Assembly: GCA_023014485.1 (NCBI GenBank)
Contig: JAJOZX010009073.1
Span: 1-64,000 of the forward strand
Reading direction: 5' to 3'
Source: Bathynomus jamesi
Taxonomy: Eukaryota > Arthropoda > Malacostraca > Isopoda > Cirolanidae
Length of the DNA: 64,000 nucleotides
Shown here: one piece after another, positions 32,485 to 42,483 of the stretch
Layout: each line of letters opens with the position of its first letter
How positions within the stretch are numbered: the first letter of the stretch is position 1
Translations under genes and position numbers: made by a program
Notes under the pieces: model-generated
Told to the model about the DNA's origin: nothing
Database searches by the model: none
The model's input: only the letters and a program-made list of their open reading frames with translations

Positions 32485-33450
32485 TAAGCACACCGGACAA
32501 AAAATTAGTCACCCCTAATAGCACCGATAGTAGGAAGTTCAAGGTCACACAGAGGGCGCTGATGTAGCATTGGTAAGTGACAAGTAGCGGTGACGTAGCA
32601 CACAGGATCAGATCTGTTTCGTGAGGTGGTGAAGAACAAAGTGTGTGTTGGATATAGTCTGCAAAATGGGTCGTGAGGCAGACGTTACTCAGTGGCAAAA
32701 AGGAGCCATCGTGTTTGGCAGAGCCCACGGACACAAAATGTCTGAAGTAGCCCAATTTGTTGGTGTGTCAACGCGTACTGTCCAGCGAGTTTACAAAGAG
32801 TGGTGTAGTCCGCAATCAACTGAAAATCGACGGCGTAACTGTGGCCGGAAAACAATTCTCGACAATAGGGACCGCCGCCATGTTTCTCGTCTAGTAACTG
32901 CAAATCGTTTTCAAACCAGAGAAAAATTGCTCCAAGAAACCAATGAGGTTCTCCAGCGACCAATTTCCGAACGGACATTGCGACGAGAACTGCATGCGAT
33001 GGACATCTGGAGCAGGGTACCACGGAAGAGGCCGCTGTTAACAGCAAGTCACAAATTGGCACGTTATAAATGGGCTCAGAGGCACAAAAACTGGACTGCG
33101 GCAGATTGGAAACGTGTAATTTGGTCCGATGAGTCCCGTTTTTGTTTGTTCTCCAATGATGGGAGGCGACGAGTACATCGCAGGTCCAATGAAGCCTTTA
33201 ATCCTGAATGCGTCGAAGGTGTTGTTCAGGCTGGAAACAAAAAGTGAAGCGCAGGAAGACACCCACGGACTCTGGCGGAACTTCGGGACCGGCTGATGAA
33301 CGAGTGGCAGCAAATCGATGTTCAGTACATGCACAACCTCGTAGAGTCTCTGCCTCGCCGGATTCGTGCGGTTATCAAGGCCAGAGGCGCCGTCACACGT
33401 TATTAGGTACATTCTGAGAGGGGTGACTAATTTTTTGTCCGGTGTGCTTA
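32485..33450 (+). mobile_element. Tc1-type element, internally deleted
   Basis: Terminal inverted repeats of about 32 bp: AGCACACCGGACAAAAAATT at the left and its inverse AATTTTTTGTCCGGTGTGCT at the right. It sits at TATA, consistent with a TA duplication. It lies in the opposite orientation to the hAT transposase it disrupts. The total of about 0.97 kb is shorter than a usual 1.3-1.6 kb Tc1. Confidence 0.9.
32666..33247 (+). pseudogene. Tc1 transposase with deleted catalytic core
   Basis: From the ATG at 32,666 (MGREADVTQWQKGAIV) the frame gives a paired-like DNA-binding region: a first helix-turn-helix (MSEVAQFVGVSTRTVQRVYK) and a second (RPISERTLRRELHAM). The first catalytic Asp block follows, RVIWSDESRFCLFSN. 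The frame stops at 33,247 with VVQAGNKK. The following DNA, in another frame, encodes the C-terminal block RLMNEWQQIDVQYMHNLVES and ALPRRIRAVI-like sequence. The segment carrying the second Asp (usually followed by QDNAxxH) and the third acidic residue is missing, so the protein is inactive. Confidence 0.88.
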
Positions 33451-33848
33451 TATTCTTTACGTTCTTGCTCACTTTTTTCTAGAAGCCACTGGTGGTTAGT
33501 GTCGAAATGCCTTTTCACATTCCAAGTTCTGCTCACAACTGTTTCACTACACAGGATGCATAGAGCTTTGTCGTTCGTATCAATAACGCCATATTTTTTA
33601 GTCCACCAATCTTGGAAACTCCTTCCGCTTCCTTTCTTTGACAATTTTATTTTTTTGTTTACTGATTCCGCCATTATGATAAAGCTGAAATATTAAAAAA
33701 CAATGGCAATTCAAAATCGTTAACACAAATATTTAATGTGACAAATGGATGTTACAACAAGTAAAACGATGAATTAACGTTAGGCCTAATTAGTTTCAAC
33801 GGTACGACAGTTAATAATATTAATGGATATAAATTTTCATTTTCCAAC

Positions 33849-34257
33849 TGTTATTTTATTTATTTGTCGGGTTCAAAATCCCAGCTGAGCCGTGAACGGC
33901 CAAATTCTAAAGGGCCAGTTCTACTAAAGCCCAAGTTAAGCTAAATTAAAACTTACGGATTTGAGATCCTATTAGGTCCTACCTCAGGGTAACCTCAGGG
34001 TTGCTGACTCGATGCGGGCCTACCTTAGACCTTAGTTACATGAAATTTAATGTAAACAAAATGGGTACTATTTATGGTCTTCTTTCTCAACCTTGCAACA
34101 ACCACGCAACCTGGACTATTGCACGGTGCAACAATCTTGTATCTAAACAACCAAACTGAATTGCAAGAGCGCTCTCTACAAGACCACACCCTGTACGTAC
34201 GACATCCCACAAACGAGTAGAAAAGACGCGCAGCGCCCCAAAAATGATGCCACCAGC
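33849..34257 (-). repeat. BEL-B 3' LTR, outer part
   Basis: Matches 48,306-48,715 closely (TTATTTATTTGTCGGGTTCA onward, with a few substitutions), ending at the BEL-A target CACCAGC. The continuation is at 42,285-42,483. Confidence 0.93.
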
Positions 34258-35030
34258 TATGGAAAAACTATACGCGCTCACAACATGGTATCATATGTGG
34301 TACATTTATTTCATAATTAAATATAAATTATTAATTAATTGAATTAAATATCTATACAAAGTTGCCTCGGGATTGGCGACATAGCCTATTGGGAATGAAA
34401 TAATTGAATTGCCATACGTACAAAGAACCTGTATGTATGAATCAGCCTCACATAGCAACAAGAAAACCCAATTTATTGTTTAGTCTACCACAGAAGAGTA
34501 GACCAAACAAAAATTTTGCTAGTTCGGCAAATAATACAAGCGAATCAAGGAACGGCTCTCGGGCTGTTTATCACAGCGAACGCTTTAAACAGGGAAGACG
34601 TGTTTAAGTTTTCCCTCAAGTTCTGAGTGAATTCCTTATAATAAACCTAATGACTATAAAAGGATAGGCCTATTCCTTCAGTTTATATAGTGACTGCCTA
34701 TATTAATTACCTTAAGTAAATTCGCCGCGTAACCCCATCGTGGCGGCCCTACACCGAAAATGACGTACGCCCTACATCGAAGCAAACAAGACCCAGCAAA
34801 AATAAGGTGAGGCAATTTCAGTTTTCATTAACATAAGGCTTCCCAACTCCCGACGCTAGAATTACCGTAATCAATATAAATATAAAGAGGTCCTTTAAAG
34901 ACCTACATATTCATAACTCTCTAACGAAAAAGCATAGGGCTTTGTCGGTAACCCTCCACTGAAGTCTGTTGGAAATTTCCAACGGATGAGGGCACAGGCA
35001 ATCAACCCATAGCCCTATATAGTTTTTTCA
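34258..35030 (+). repeat. BEL-A 5' LTR
   Basis: 773 bp, aligning end to end with 41,511-42,284. It is followed at 35,032 by TGGTGGCCCTGTGTATGG, a primer-binding-site-like TGG start. A second AGTTTTTTCA(T)ATGGTGGCC occurs at about 35,142-35,161, a duplicate of the LTR/primer junction. Confidence 0.93.
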
Positions 35031-35194
35031 ATGGTGGCCCTGTGTATGGGGAACTAACCCCTCTAAATTTACACTGACACACGCAGTGGCTAGGCTTAAC
35101 TCAGTAGGCCTAACCCCAATTTCAACCGTAACCCCACTATAGTTTTTTCATATGGTGGCCTAAGCAACTGGGAACCGATTCCTTTACCTTTACA

Positions 35195-35470
35195 CTAATC
35201 GAAAACAAAGGCTTGTTCATTTAACAGGCATAACTTATTTTAGGTCCTAAAAATAATAGGCCCGCAACATTAAGCCTATTTAATAGGTCCTACTCTTCAA
35301 ATTCAAAACTAAGCCTTGTTAATTTAACAGGCTTAACTCATTTGAGGTCCTATAAAATAATAGGCCCAAACATAAGCCTACTTGGTAGGCCCAACAAATA
35401 GGCCTATTTAGTAGGCCCACCTAACTTTACCTTACATAATAGGCCTACCTCTTAAAGTAGGCCTTACTCT
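35195..35470 (+). repeat. TAGGCCTA-rich tandem duplication in the BEL-A leader
   Basis: Two diverged units of about 130 bp carry AGGC(T)TTGTTAATTTAACAGG, then GGTCCTA(A/T)AAATAATAGGCC. They are followed by many short TAGGCC/GGCCTA palindromic motifs. No coding potential. Confidence 0.75.
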
Positions 35471-35620
35471 TTACACTCAAGGCCTATCCTAACTAAAAAC
35501 ATTGTGAATTTTTAATTTAACCTGTGGCGCAGGTTATATAAAAAACTTATTACTGTACAGTAATTTAACTTGCTCAACATCATAAAAATTAAACTCAGAA
35601 CTTTAACACTAACAACAATT

Positions 35621-36700
35621 ATGGAAGACTTGGACAAAAGGGTAAGAAACCCAGACCAAGAAAACAAAAACACAGACCTTGGGGCTACGGCACCATCTCA
35701 AAATCACAAAAAATTAATGAGGAAAAAATCAGCACGTAAAGGTGTCATCACCAAACTGTACAATGATTTCAAACAAAAGGAACCTACAAGATATGATCTT
35801 GAAACAACATTAAATTCTATTACTCGTTACAAACAAGAAATTTCATACTAGATGAAGACATAATTACAGAAATTGATGACACAATTGAACTAACAGATGA
35901 TGAGTATTCTACTCTCCTACTTGACAATGAAAATTACATTACAAAAATTAACAACTATATTTCTGAAATTCAAAACCAACTTGATGAGTGCAAAAAAGAA
36001 GACACATACGAAAGCTTCTTAGAAGCTACAAGAAATGCTTCATTTAGCCCTCCCAATGTGGCTGAGGGCAATGAACTAAAATCAAAATTGCCTACACTTG
36101 CAGTACCCACTTTTGAGGGTGACAGAGCCAAATTTCAATCTTTTATTGAAAAATTTCATAGCCTTATAGGTAATAAAAACTACATTACAGATGTTGATAA
36201 ATTTAGTTATTTAGTGAACTATCTGAAAGGCCCAGCCTTAAGATTAGTGGAATCACTACCAGCCATAGGTACTTCTTATTCTGTAGCAATAGAATTACTT
36301 AACAGAAATTACATGAATAAGGATGAAATTATACATGATTTGGCTCTTAAAGTAATGAACATGCGAACCCCAAAAGACAACTATGGTGACCTCTTTGATT
36401 TTTACTGTGAGTTTGAATGTCTCATGGGACAACTTAAAAACAATAATTTAAACATTGCAGAAACAGCTTGGATCATTCAAGCTGTTGTTTTTGAAAAGCT
36501 CCCTTCTAAAGTCAAAGAGATATTTCATCAGAGGACAACTGACATATACCCTAGCCTTAATAAACTAAGAGAAGATTTCCCAACTGTACTAATTTACAAA
36601 ATTTAACACAGAACAAGAAAAAACCAACAATGCAGAAAACCAAAAACCTAACAAAAGATTTCAACACTTACCAGTTACATCAAAACACAACCGCAAAACT
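35621..36700 (+). pseudogene. BEL-A gag (frameshifted)
   Basis: Starts at the ATG at 35,621 (MEDLDKRVRNPDQENK). The N-terminal helical part ends at a frameshift near 35,850. The next frame (about 35,850-36,606) carries the Pao-type DUF1759 capsid region: KLPTLAVPTFEGDRAKFQSF, DKFSYLVNYLKGPALRLVES and ELLNRNYMNKDEIIHDLALK. A second shift near 36,590 separates this from the zinc-knuckle/protease frame. Gag packages the element RNA in the cytoplasm; this copy cannot make the full product. Confidence 0.88.
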
Positions 36701-36718
36701 CAATTTGCAGAAAATAAA

Positions 36719-37804
36719 GTGACAGAAAAAGACTCAAAGACTCCTACTCTGCAAAACTTTAATGTAGCTACTTTTGAGTATAATCCCACACCATGCAAAT
36801 TTTGTTTTAGCAGTGAACATAATTCTACAAATTGTCCCAAATACAAAGACTTTACAGCAAGGTCAAAACGTTGTGAACAACTAAACTTATGCAAAAAATG
36901 CACTGGATCAGGGCACCAAAAGTCAAATTGCAAATCAAATTTGATATACAATTGTAAGTTTTGCAACAGTTTTGACCATGTTACCCCTATGTGTAATACA
37001 CACACAGACATTGGAAAAACTGACAAACATTATGAACAAACACCCAAATCAAACCAAAACAAACAGAAACAAACCAAAAATGCTATGAATGGACATATCA
37101 GTTCATCTAGCATTAACCACAATTCAAAAATTCTTTTACCAACCACAACTTTGGAAATCCAAAACAAAAGAGGACAAATAGTACAGGTTAGGTGTCTTTT
37201 AGATACCTGCTCACAACAAACATTTGTAACTAAACAACTGATAGAAAAATTGGGACTTCAAAACCAACAAGGAGATGAAGATCTCTCTATTTCATCATTT
37301 ATCAATAAAAACCCAGTACAAGCCAGTTTTAAAACTGCAAATATAACTTTAACTCTTGATGAAACATTTGAAACCCTTAAGGTTGTTGTTGTGGACAAAG
37401 TAGAACAAGAAAAAATACAAATAGCTGGGTTAAAACAAGCTTTGCTCCAACTTCAAAATAAATACACGATAGCTGATAAAACCCTTAATGCAGATGTAGT
37501 TGATGATATACATATGCTCATGGGGGCTGACTATCTTCATCTGGTCCATAGAGGCATCATTAAAATTGGAGATGGAATAGCCATACAAACTCCCACAGGT
37601 ATTGCTCTTTTGGGTGACATAACTAAATACCATCTTACTGACACAGAAAACACAGAACATGAACAAAATTTACGCAAAACAAAATCACCACAGTCACAAA
37701 TTTCTGACTATGTGACAAACTCGAACTACAAAAACACTGTCATAATCCCACATCATTTGAATGAAAATGATTCCACATTGGATGAAGGGTTACAGCAGTT
37801 GTGA
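36719..37804 (+). pseudogene. BEL-A zinc knuckles and protease, ending at an in-frame TGA
   Basis: Residues 20-100 hold Cys/His knuckles: CKFCFSSEHNSTNCPKY, CKKCTGSGHQKSNC and CKFCNSFDHVTPMC. The protease has VRCLLDTCSQQTFVTKQLIE, where the usual DSG/DTG reads DTC, and later DDIHMLMGADYLHLVHRG, the flap/GADYY region of Pao proteases. The frame ends at TGA (37,802-37,804), and the same frame continues without shift into the RT. BEL-B has LKAFWELESIGIKD where BEL-A has LQQL-stop-LLESVGIKD, so the stop most simply replaces a Trp codon. Confidence 0.85.
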
Positions 37805-39410
37805 CTATTAGAATCAGTTGGCATAAAGGACAGTACTATTACACATGAAGACCAATTGATGACAGAACAATTTAAGGATACATTACAACACAGAGACAAT
37901 CAATACTATGTGGAGCTGCCTTGGAAAACACCTTGTCCAGAAATAATGGACAATTTGAAAGTAGCTAAGGCACATCTGTATAAAAATTACAGAAAACTAA
38001 AAAATGACAATCTTTTAGAACAATACAACAACATATTCAAGGAACAAATAGAAAGGGGCTTCATTGAAGAAGTTACTGATGAACCCTTTAAAAAACGAGG
38101 TTGTCATTATTTAACACACAGGGGAGTTTACAGAGAAGACTCATCCACAACTAAACTAAGAGTAGTATACAACTGTAGTTTAAAAGACACAAATTCTGTT
38201 AGTTTAAATGATTGTCTCATGGAAGGCCCAAACCTTGTCTCAGATCTTGTAAAAATTCTCCTTTGCTTCCGTTTAGACAATTATGCAGTACAAAGTGACA
38301 TAGAAAAAGCATTCCTCTGTATAAATTTGAAGCTTGAGTATGATAAAAATCATCTCAGGTTTTTGTGGTTGAATGATCCACATGACCTTAACAAAGGTTT
38401 CAAAACCTACAGATTTAAAGTAATTATTTTTGGAGCAAATTGCTCTCCAAGTATTCTTGCTTTAACAATTAGAAACCACCTAAACTTATTTCAAGAGGAC
38501 TTAACAGTTCAGTTTTTAAAACAAAACTTTTATGTGGATAACCTCATTGGTTCCACTGTAACTGAAGAGGAATTGCTTGAAATTTACCAAATGTCACAAC
38601 CCATAATGAAGCAAGGAAATTTTGGATTGAGAGAATGGGTTTCTAATTCTCCTAAATTAAATGAACAAATAACAAAAGACAACAATGGGAACATTGAACC
38701 AAACAATTACACGAAAACACTTGGAATGCTTTGGTTTTTAAAACAGAATTCTGAACACGATGACACTCTTTGCACAAAGAGTTATAACTTAAATCCAAAT
38801 GCCAATACAAAAAGACAAGTGCTTTCAGAATCATCCAAAATTTTTGACCCCATTGGATTATATTTACCAGCAACCATAAGATCCAAAATCCTTTTGCAAG
38901 ACTTATGGAAAAAGAAAATTGATTGGGATGAACCACTTTCAGTGGAAGACCAACTTCATTGGAAAAAATTAGCCACAGACTTGAACAAAGTTCAAGACAT
39001 CTACGTACCAAGATGTGCTGGCTACAGATTGAAATCGCAAACACTACACATTTTTACAGATGCCAGCACACAAGCTTATGGGTGTTGTGCCTATTTAACA
39101 AGTGAAAATGAAAGTAACTTGGTTTATTCAAAGGCAAAAGTGGCACCCTTAAACCAAAAGAAAACTGTACCACAACTTGAATTATTAGCTGTCTCATTGG
39201 GAGTTAAAACAGCAAACTTTCTTTCACAAGTGTATAAAGAAGTTGACATAACAAACATTTACTTATGGACAGACAGTCAAATTTGTCTAACATGGGTGAC
39301 CAACACAGATACAACTTCTTGCAAAAATATTTGTGAAAAACAGACTAACAGAAATCAAAACTGCAAACACAAACCTTGGTATCAAATTTAGGTACATAAA
39401 AACAAAGAGA
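37805..39410 (+). pseudogene. BEL-A reverse transcriptase and RNase H
   Basis: In frame with the preceding protease after one TGA. RT blocks: TTKLRVVYNCSLKDTNSVSL, NDCLMEGPNLVSDLVKI, AVQSDIEKAFLCINL with the first catalytic Asp, and FGANCSPSILALTIRNHL. Then comes QNFYVDNLIGST, where the second Asp of YVDD is Asn. The RNase H shows LHIFTDASTQAYGCCAYL, VPQLELLAVSLGVK and YLWTDSQICLTWV. A frame break near 39,330-39,420 separates it from the integrase. YVDN is known to me from other BEL elements, so it need not be an inactivating change. Confidence 0.88.
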
Positions 39411-39424
39411 ATCCTGCAGACTTT

Positions 39425-41236
39425 TTGACAAGAGGGCTCTCTTACAAGCTGTTGAAAACAAATAAAATCTGGTATGAAGGGCCCGAATGGCTAACATGTG
39501 AGGATCTTTGGCCAGCCAAAGTAGTTAACCTCACACTCAACTCTACAACAACTGAAAAGATCACTGAGGACAAACCTATATTTGACTATCACCTTTATTC
39601 AGACCTAAACAAACTCTTGAGAATTACAGTCTATTGCTGCAAGTTTGTCAATAGCTACCTTCTCAAACACTGTCCTCAGAAAGCCTTTTCTAACTTAACA
39701 GAAACTGCAACAAAATACTGGCTCAAACAGATACAAGCTTCAGAATTTGACAAGGAGTTGAAGTATCTTAGGTCCAGTAGCACATTAAACAAAGGTATTC
39801 CTTCACTTGTCATGGATCTAAATCTGTACCTGGATACAGAGGGTCTGATAAGGTGTAAAGGAAGGCTTAACAAGTCAACTTTGACTTACAACTCTAAGCA
39901 CCCAATTCTTCTTCCAAGGAGAAATCACTTCACAAAACTCATCATCAGGGATACCCACAACAAAATACACCACATGGGAGTCCCACAAACCCTGACAGAG
40001 CTGAGAAAAACTTACTGGCTACCAAAGGGTAGAACTGAAACAAAGAAAATTTTAAACACATGCATTCCTTGTAAACGTATCCATTCACGACCCTTTAAGA
40101 CCCCAAGCCCTCCAGACCTACCTGTGGAACGAGTAACATTTACTCGGCCATTTGAAACCACGGGTATTGACTACACTGGAGCGGTAAATGTGAGTTTTGG
40201 AGACAAAATGGATTCAAAGGAATACAAAGTGTACATTGTACTCTTCACCTGTGCTGCCACACGTGCCATATGTCTAGACATAGTAGAAGATCTGACAGCA
40301 GAAGCTTTTATTGCTGCTTTCAGACGATTTTGTGCACACAATTCTGTACCCAAAACTATATGGTCAGACAATGCCACATACTTCAAATCTGGTGAAAGAA
40401 TTATTCATCAGATTTGTGACAGTGAAACAGTACAAACTCATTTAACCAAACACAACATAACCTGGAAGTACATTCCTGTTAATACACCATGGTATGGTTC
40501 AATTTGGGAAAGAAACATACAAACTGTAAAGAACTGCCTTAAAAAGACTATTGGGACAAAACATCTACAACTTTTTGAACTCATGACTATTCTGTCAGAA
40601 ATTGAAAATGTTGTCAACAACAGACCATTAACTTATGTGGGAGATGGTATTAATGAGCCAGAACCTCTCACACCAAACCACCTAATTAAGGGAGAAACAG
40701 TAAACATGTTACCAGAATCTGAACATAACAGTACAGAGGATCCAGATTGGGAAATAGGACACAAAGAACTCAACACAAAATACCAACATTTGACACAAAT
40801 CAAGACTCAATTTATAACAAAATGGAGAGAAGAATACTTAACAAGTCTTAGAGAAAGACATAAACAATTAACAAAACAAAGTTGGAATGATTCAGTCAAA
40901 ATTGGGGACATTGTGTTGATACATGACAAGACACCAAGACAACATTGGTCAATGGGAAAAGTCTTGGAACTCAAAACTGGTGAAGACGAAGTTACCAGGG
41001 TTGTAAAACTGAAAACAGCAACTGGTGAGACCACCAGAGATATCACATTACTATATCCTTTGGAGTGTGGGGCTAAATTAGAACCATTACCCCAAAGGAT
41101 GGATCAGGATACTATTGGGGAGGAATCTCTCAATGTGCCTGATGTAACTCAGACTAAACCAGACAGGCCTCAAAGAAAGACTGCTTTGAAAGCCAGAAAA
41201 CTTTTACAAGAAAAAATTAAGACTGGTGACTTATAA
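39425..41236 (+). CDS. BEL-A integrase
   Basis: An open frame of about 600 codons, the C-terminal product of pol. The N-terminal part is the linker after RNase H (TRGLSYKLLK, WLTCEDLWP). The zinc-binding HHCC region is RDTHNKIHHMGVPQTLTELR with CIPCKRIHS. The DDE core is complete: TTGIDYTGAV (first Asp), VPKTIWSDNATYFKSGE (second Asp), and NTPWYGSIWERNIQTVK (Glu). The tail has IENVVNNRPLTYVGDG, EPLTPNHLIKGE, DIVLIHDKTPRQHWSMGK and TTRDITLLYPLE. Length and order match BEL/Pao integrases. It may still fold, but it lies behind several breaks in the polyprotein. Confidence 0.93.
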   Translation: MTRGLSYKLLKTNKIWYEGPEWLTCEDLWPAKVVNLTLNSTTTEKITEDKPIFDYHLYSDLNKLLRITVYCCKFVNSYLLKHCPQKAFSNLTETATKYWLKQIQASEFDKELKYLRSSSTLNKGIPSLVMDLNLYLDTEGLIRCKGRLNKSTLTYNSKHPILLPRRNHFTKLIIRDTHNKIHHMGVPQTLTELRKTYWLPKGRTETKKILNTCIPCKRIHSRPFKTPSPPDLPVERVTFTRPFETTGIDYTGAVNVSFGDKMDSKEYKVYIVLFTCAATRAICLDIVEDLTAEAFIAAFRRFCAHNSVPKTIWSDNATYFKSGERIIHQICDSETVQTHLTKHNITWKYIPVNTPWYGSIWERNIQTVKNCLKKTIGTKHLQLFELMTILSEIENVVNNRPLTYVGDGINEPEPLTPNHLIKGETVNMLPESEHNSTEDPDWEIGHKELNTKYQHLTQIKTQFITKWREEYLTSLRERHKQLTKQSWNDSVKIGDIVLIHDKTPRQHWSMGKVLELKTGEDEVTRVVKLKTATGETTRDITLLYPLECGAKLEPLPQRMDQDTIGEESLNVPDVTQTKPDRPQRKTALKARKLLQEKIKTGDL

Positions 41237-41491
41237 ACTTACACAAACTGAGCAAAGTTAAAATGCTTAATAACTTTACTTTAATCCCATAAATTTCCTA
41301 TACCTAAAGGGAGTCAAACTGATTGACATAACTTTAACTAAACTTGAGAAGTTGGCCTCTTGAACTTTCATATTTGAATAGGTCTTGAGTAACCTCTCTC
41401 TTCCTAAATTTCTACTTCATTCTTTTGATCCATTTTTTACATGTTTTACACAGTTTGTCAAAAAATTTTGATCTATAACATACAAATTTTT

Positions 41492-41510
41492 CTCCGGCCC
41501 CCCCCAGTAT
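41492..41510 (+). promoter_or_regulatory. BEL-A polypurine-like tract region before the 3' LTR
   Basis: TCCGGCCCCCCCCAGTA lies directly before the 3' LTR. It is C-rich rather than purine-rich on the coding strand, but the older copy has a G/C tract at the same place (1,180-1,190). The positional conservation suggests function. Confidence 0.4.
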
Positions 41511-42284
41511 ATGGAAAAACTATACGCGCTCACAACATGGTATCATATGTGGTACATTTATTTCATAATTAAATATAAATTATTAATTAATTGAATTAAA
41601 TATCTATACAAAGTTGCCTCGGGATTGGCGACATAGCCTATTGGGAATGAAATAATTGAATTGCCATACGTACAAAGAACCTGTATGTATGAATCAGCCT
41701 CACATAGCAACAAGAAAACCCAATTTATTGTTTAGTCTACCACAGAAGTAGACCAAACAAAATTTGCTAGTTCGGCAAATAATACAAGAACAAGGAACGG
41801 CTCTCGGGCTGTTATTCGACAGCGAACGCTTTAAACAGGGAAGACGTGTTTAAGTTTTCCCTCAAGTTCTGAGTGAATTCCTTATAATAAAAACCTAATG
41901 ACTATAAAAGGATAGGCCTATTCCTTCAGGGGTTTATATAGTGACTGCCTATATTAATTACCTTAAGTAAATTCGCCGCGTAACTCCATCGTGGCGGCCC
42001 TACACCGAAAATGACGTAAGCCCTACATCGAAACAAACAAAGACCCAGCAAAAATAAGGTGAGGCAATTTCAGTTTTCATTAACATAAGGCTTCCCAACT
42101 CCCGACGCTAGAATTACCGTAATCAATATAAATATAAAGAGGTCCTTTAAAGACCTACACATTCATAACTCTCAAACGAAAAAGCATAGGGCTGTCGTCG
42201 GTAACCCTCCACTGAAGTCTGTTGGAAATTTCCAACGGATGAGGGCACAGGCAATCAACCCATAGCCCTATATAGTTTTTTTCA
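41511..42284 (+). repeat. BEL-A 3' LTR
   Basis: 774 bp, TATGGAAAAAC to AGTTTTTTTCA. Differences from the 5' LTR are a few indels, e.g. AGAAGAGTAGACC against AGAAGTAGACC. Confidence 0.93.
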
Positions 42285-42483
42285 CACCAGCGTTCCAAAC
42301 ACTGATGCCACAAGAGCCCAAAATGCTAGCTCTTATTAAGTGAATTTTTCACTAACCTTACAATTATGAGATGGATATATATACACCTTAACTTAATATA
42401 TACAAGCAATGCTGCATCAATCAGCTTAGTCATCATATCACCTTGGGACAACAATGGTTCTTCCTCTTTTAGATTTTCTAACA
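42285..42483 (-). repeat. BEL-B 3' LTR, inner part
   Basis: Continues the LTR interrupted at 34,257. Sequence from CAGCGTTCCAAACACTGATG to TTTTCTAACA matches 48,712-48,908. The BEL-B pol frame ends 45 bp inside it. Confidence 0.92.

Larger units (their letters stand above)
30792..33674 (-). pseudogene. hAT transposase (BED finger type), interrupted
   Basis: The N-terminus (33,674 to about 33,450) starts MAESVNKKIKLSKKGSGRSF and holds a BED-like zinc finger (CILCSETVV ... KRHFDTNH). The Tc1 derivative splits it after ...QERKE. The core resumes at about 32,480 and runs to 31,576: FDDFQNKAAIIQRINDLPIS, FFSICLDETTDATSSARLAI, VSVTTDGAPHMVGRN and VCFHCIIHQEVLCAK, the expected DDE-bearing RNase H fold regions. 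After a frameshift it continues at 31,574-31,164. The dimerisation block FSSTYSCETLFSTLNNIKTD (about 30,900) closes the protein near 30,792. The nearest known relatives are GTF2IRD2/SCAND3-like hAT proteins. Inactive here. Confidence 0.88.
34258..42284 (+). mobile_element. BEL/Pao element A
   Basis: A full-length 8.0-kb element inserted into the 3' LTR of BEL-B in opposite orientation. LTRs of 773 and 774 bp (34,258-35,030; 41,511-42,284) begin TATGGAAAAAC and end AGTTTTTTCA. The flanks repeat CACCAGC (34,251-34,257 and 42,285-42,291); the true TSD may be 5-7 bp. The second BEL-B LTR shows the unoccupied site CCACCAGCGTCCC. Order: gag, protease, RT, RNase H, integrase. The RT-RH-IN order with Pao-type gag identifies BEL/Pao. 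The LTRs differ by a few small indels. Confidence 0.96.
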
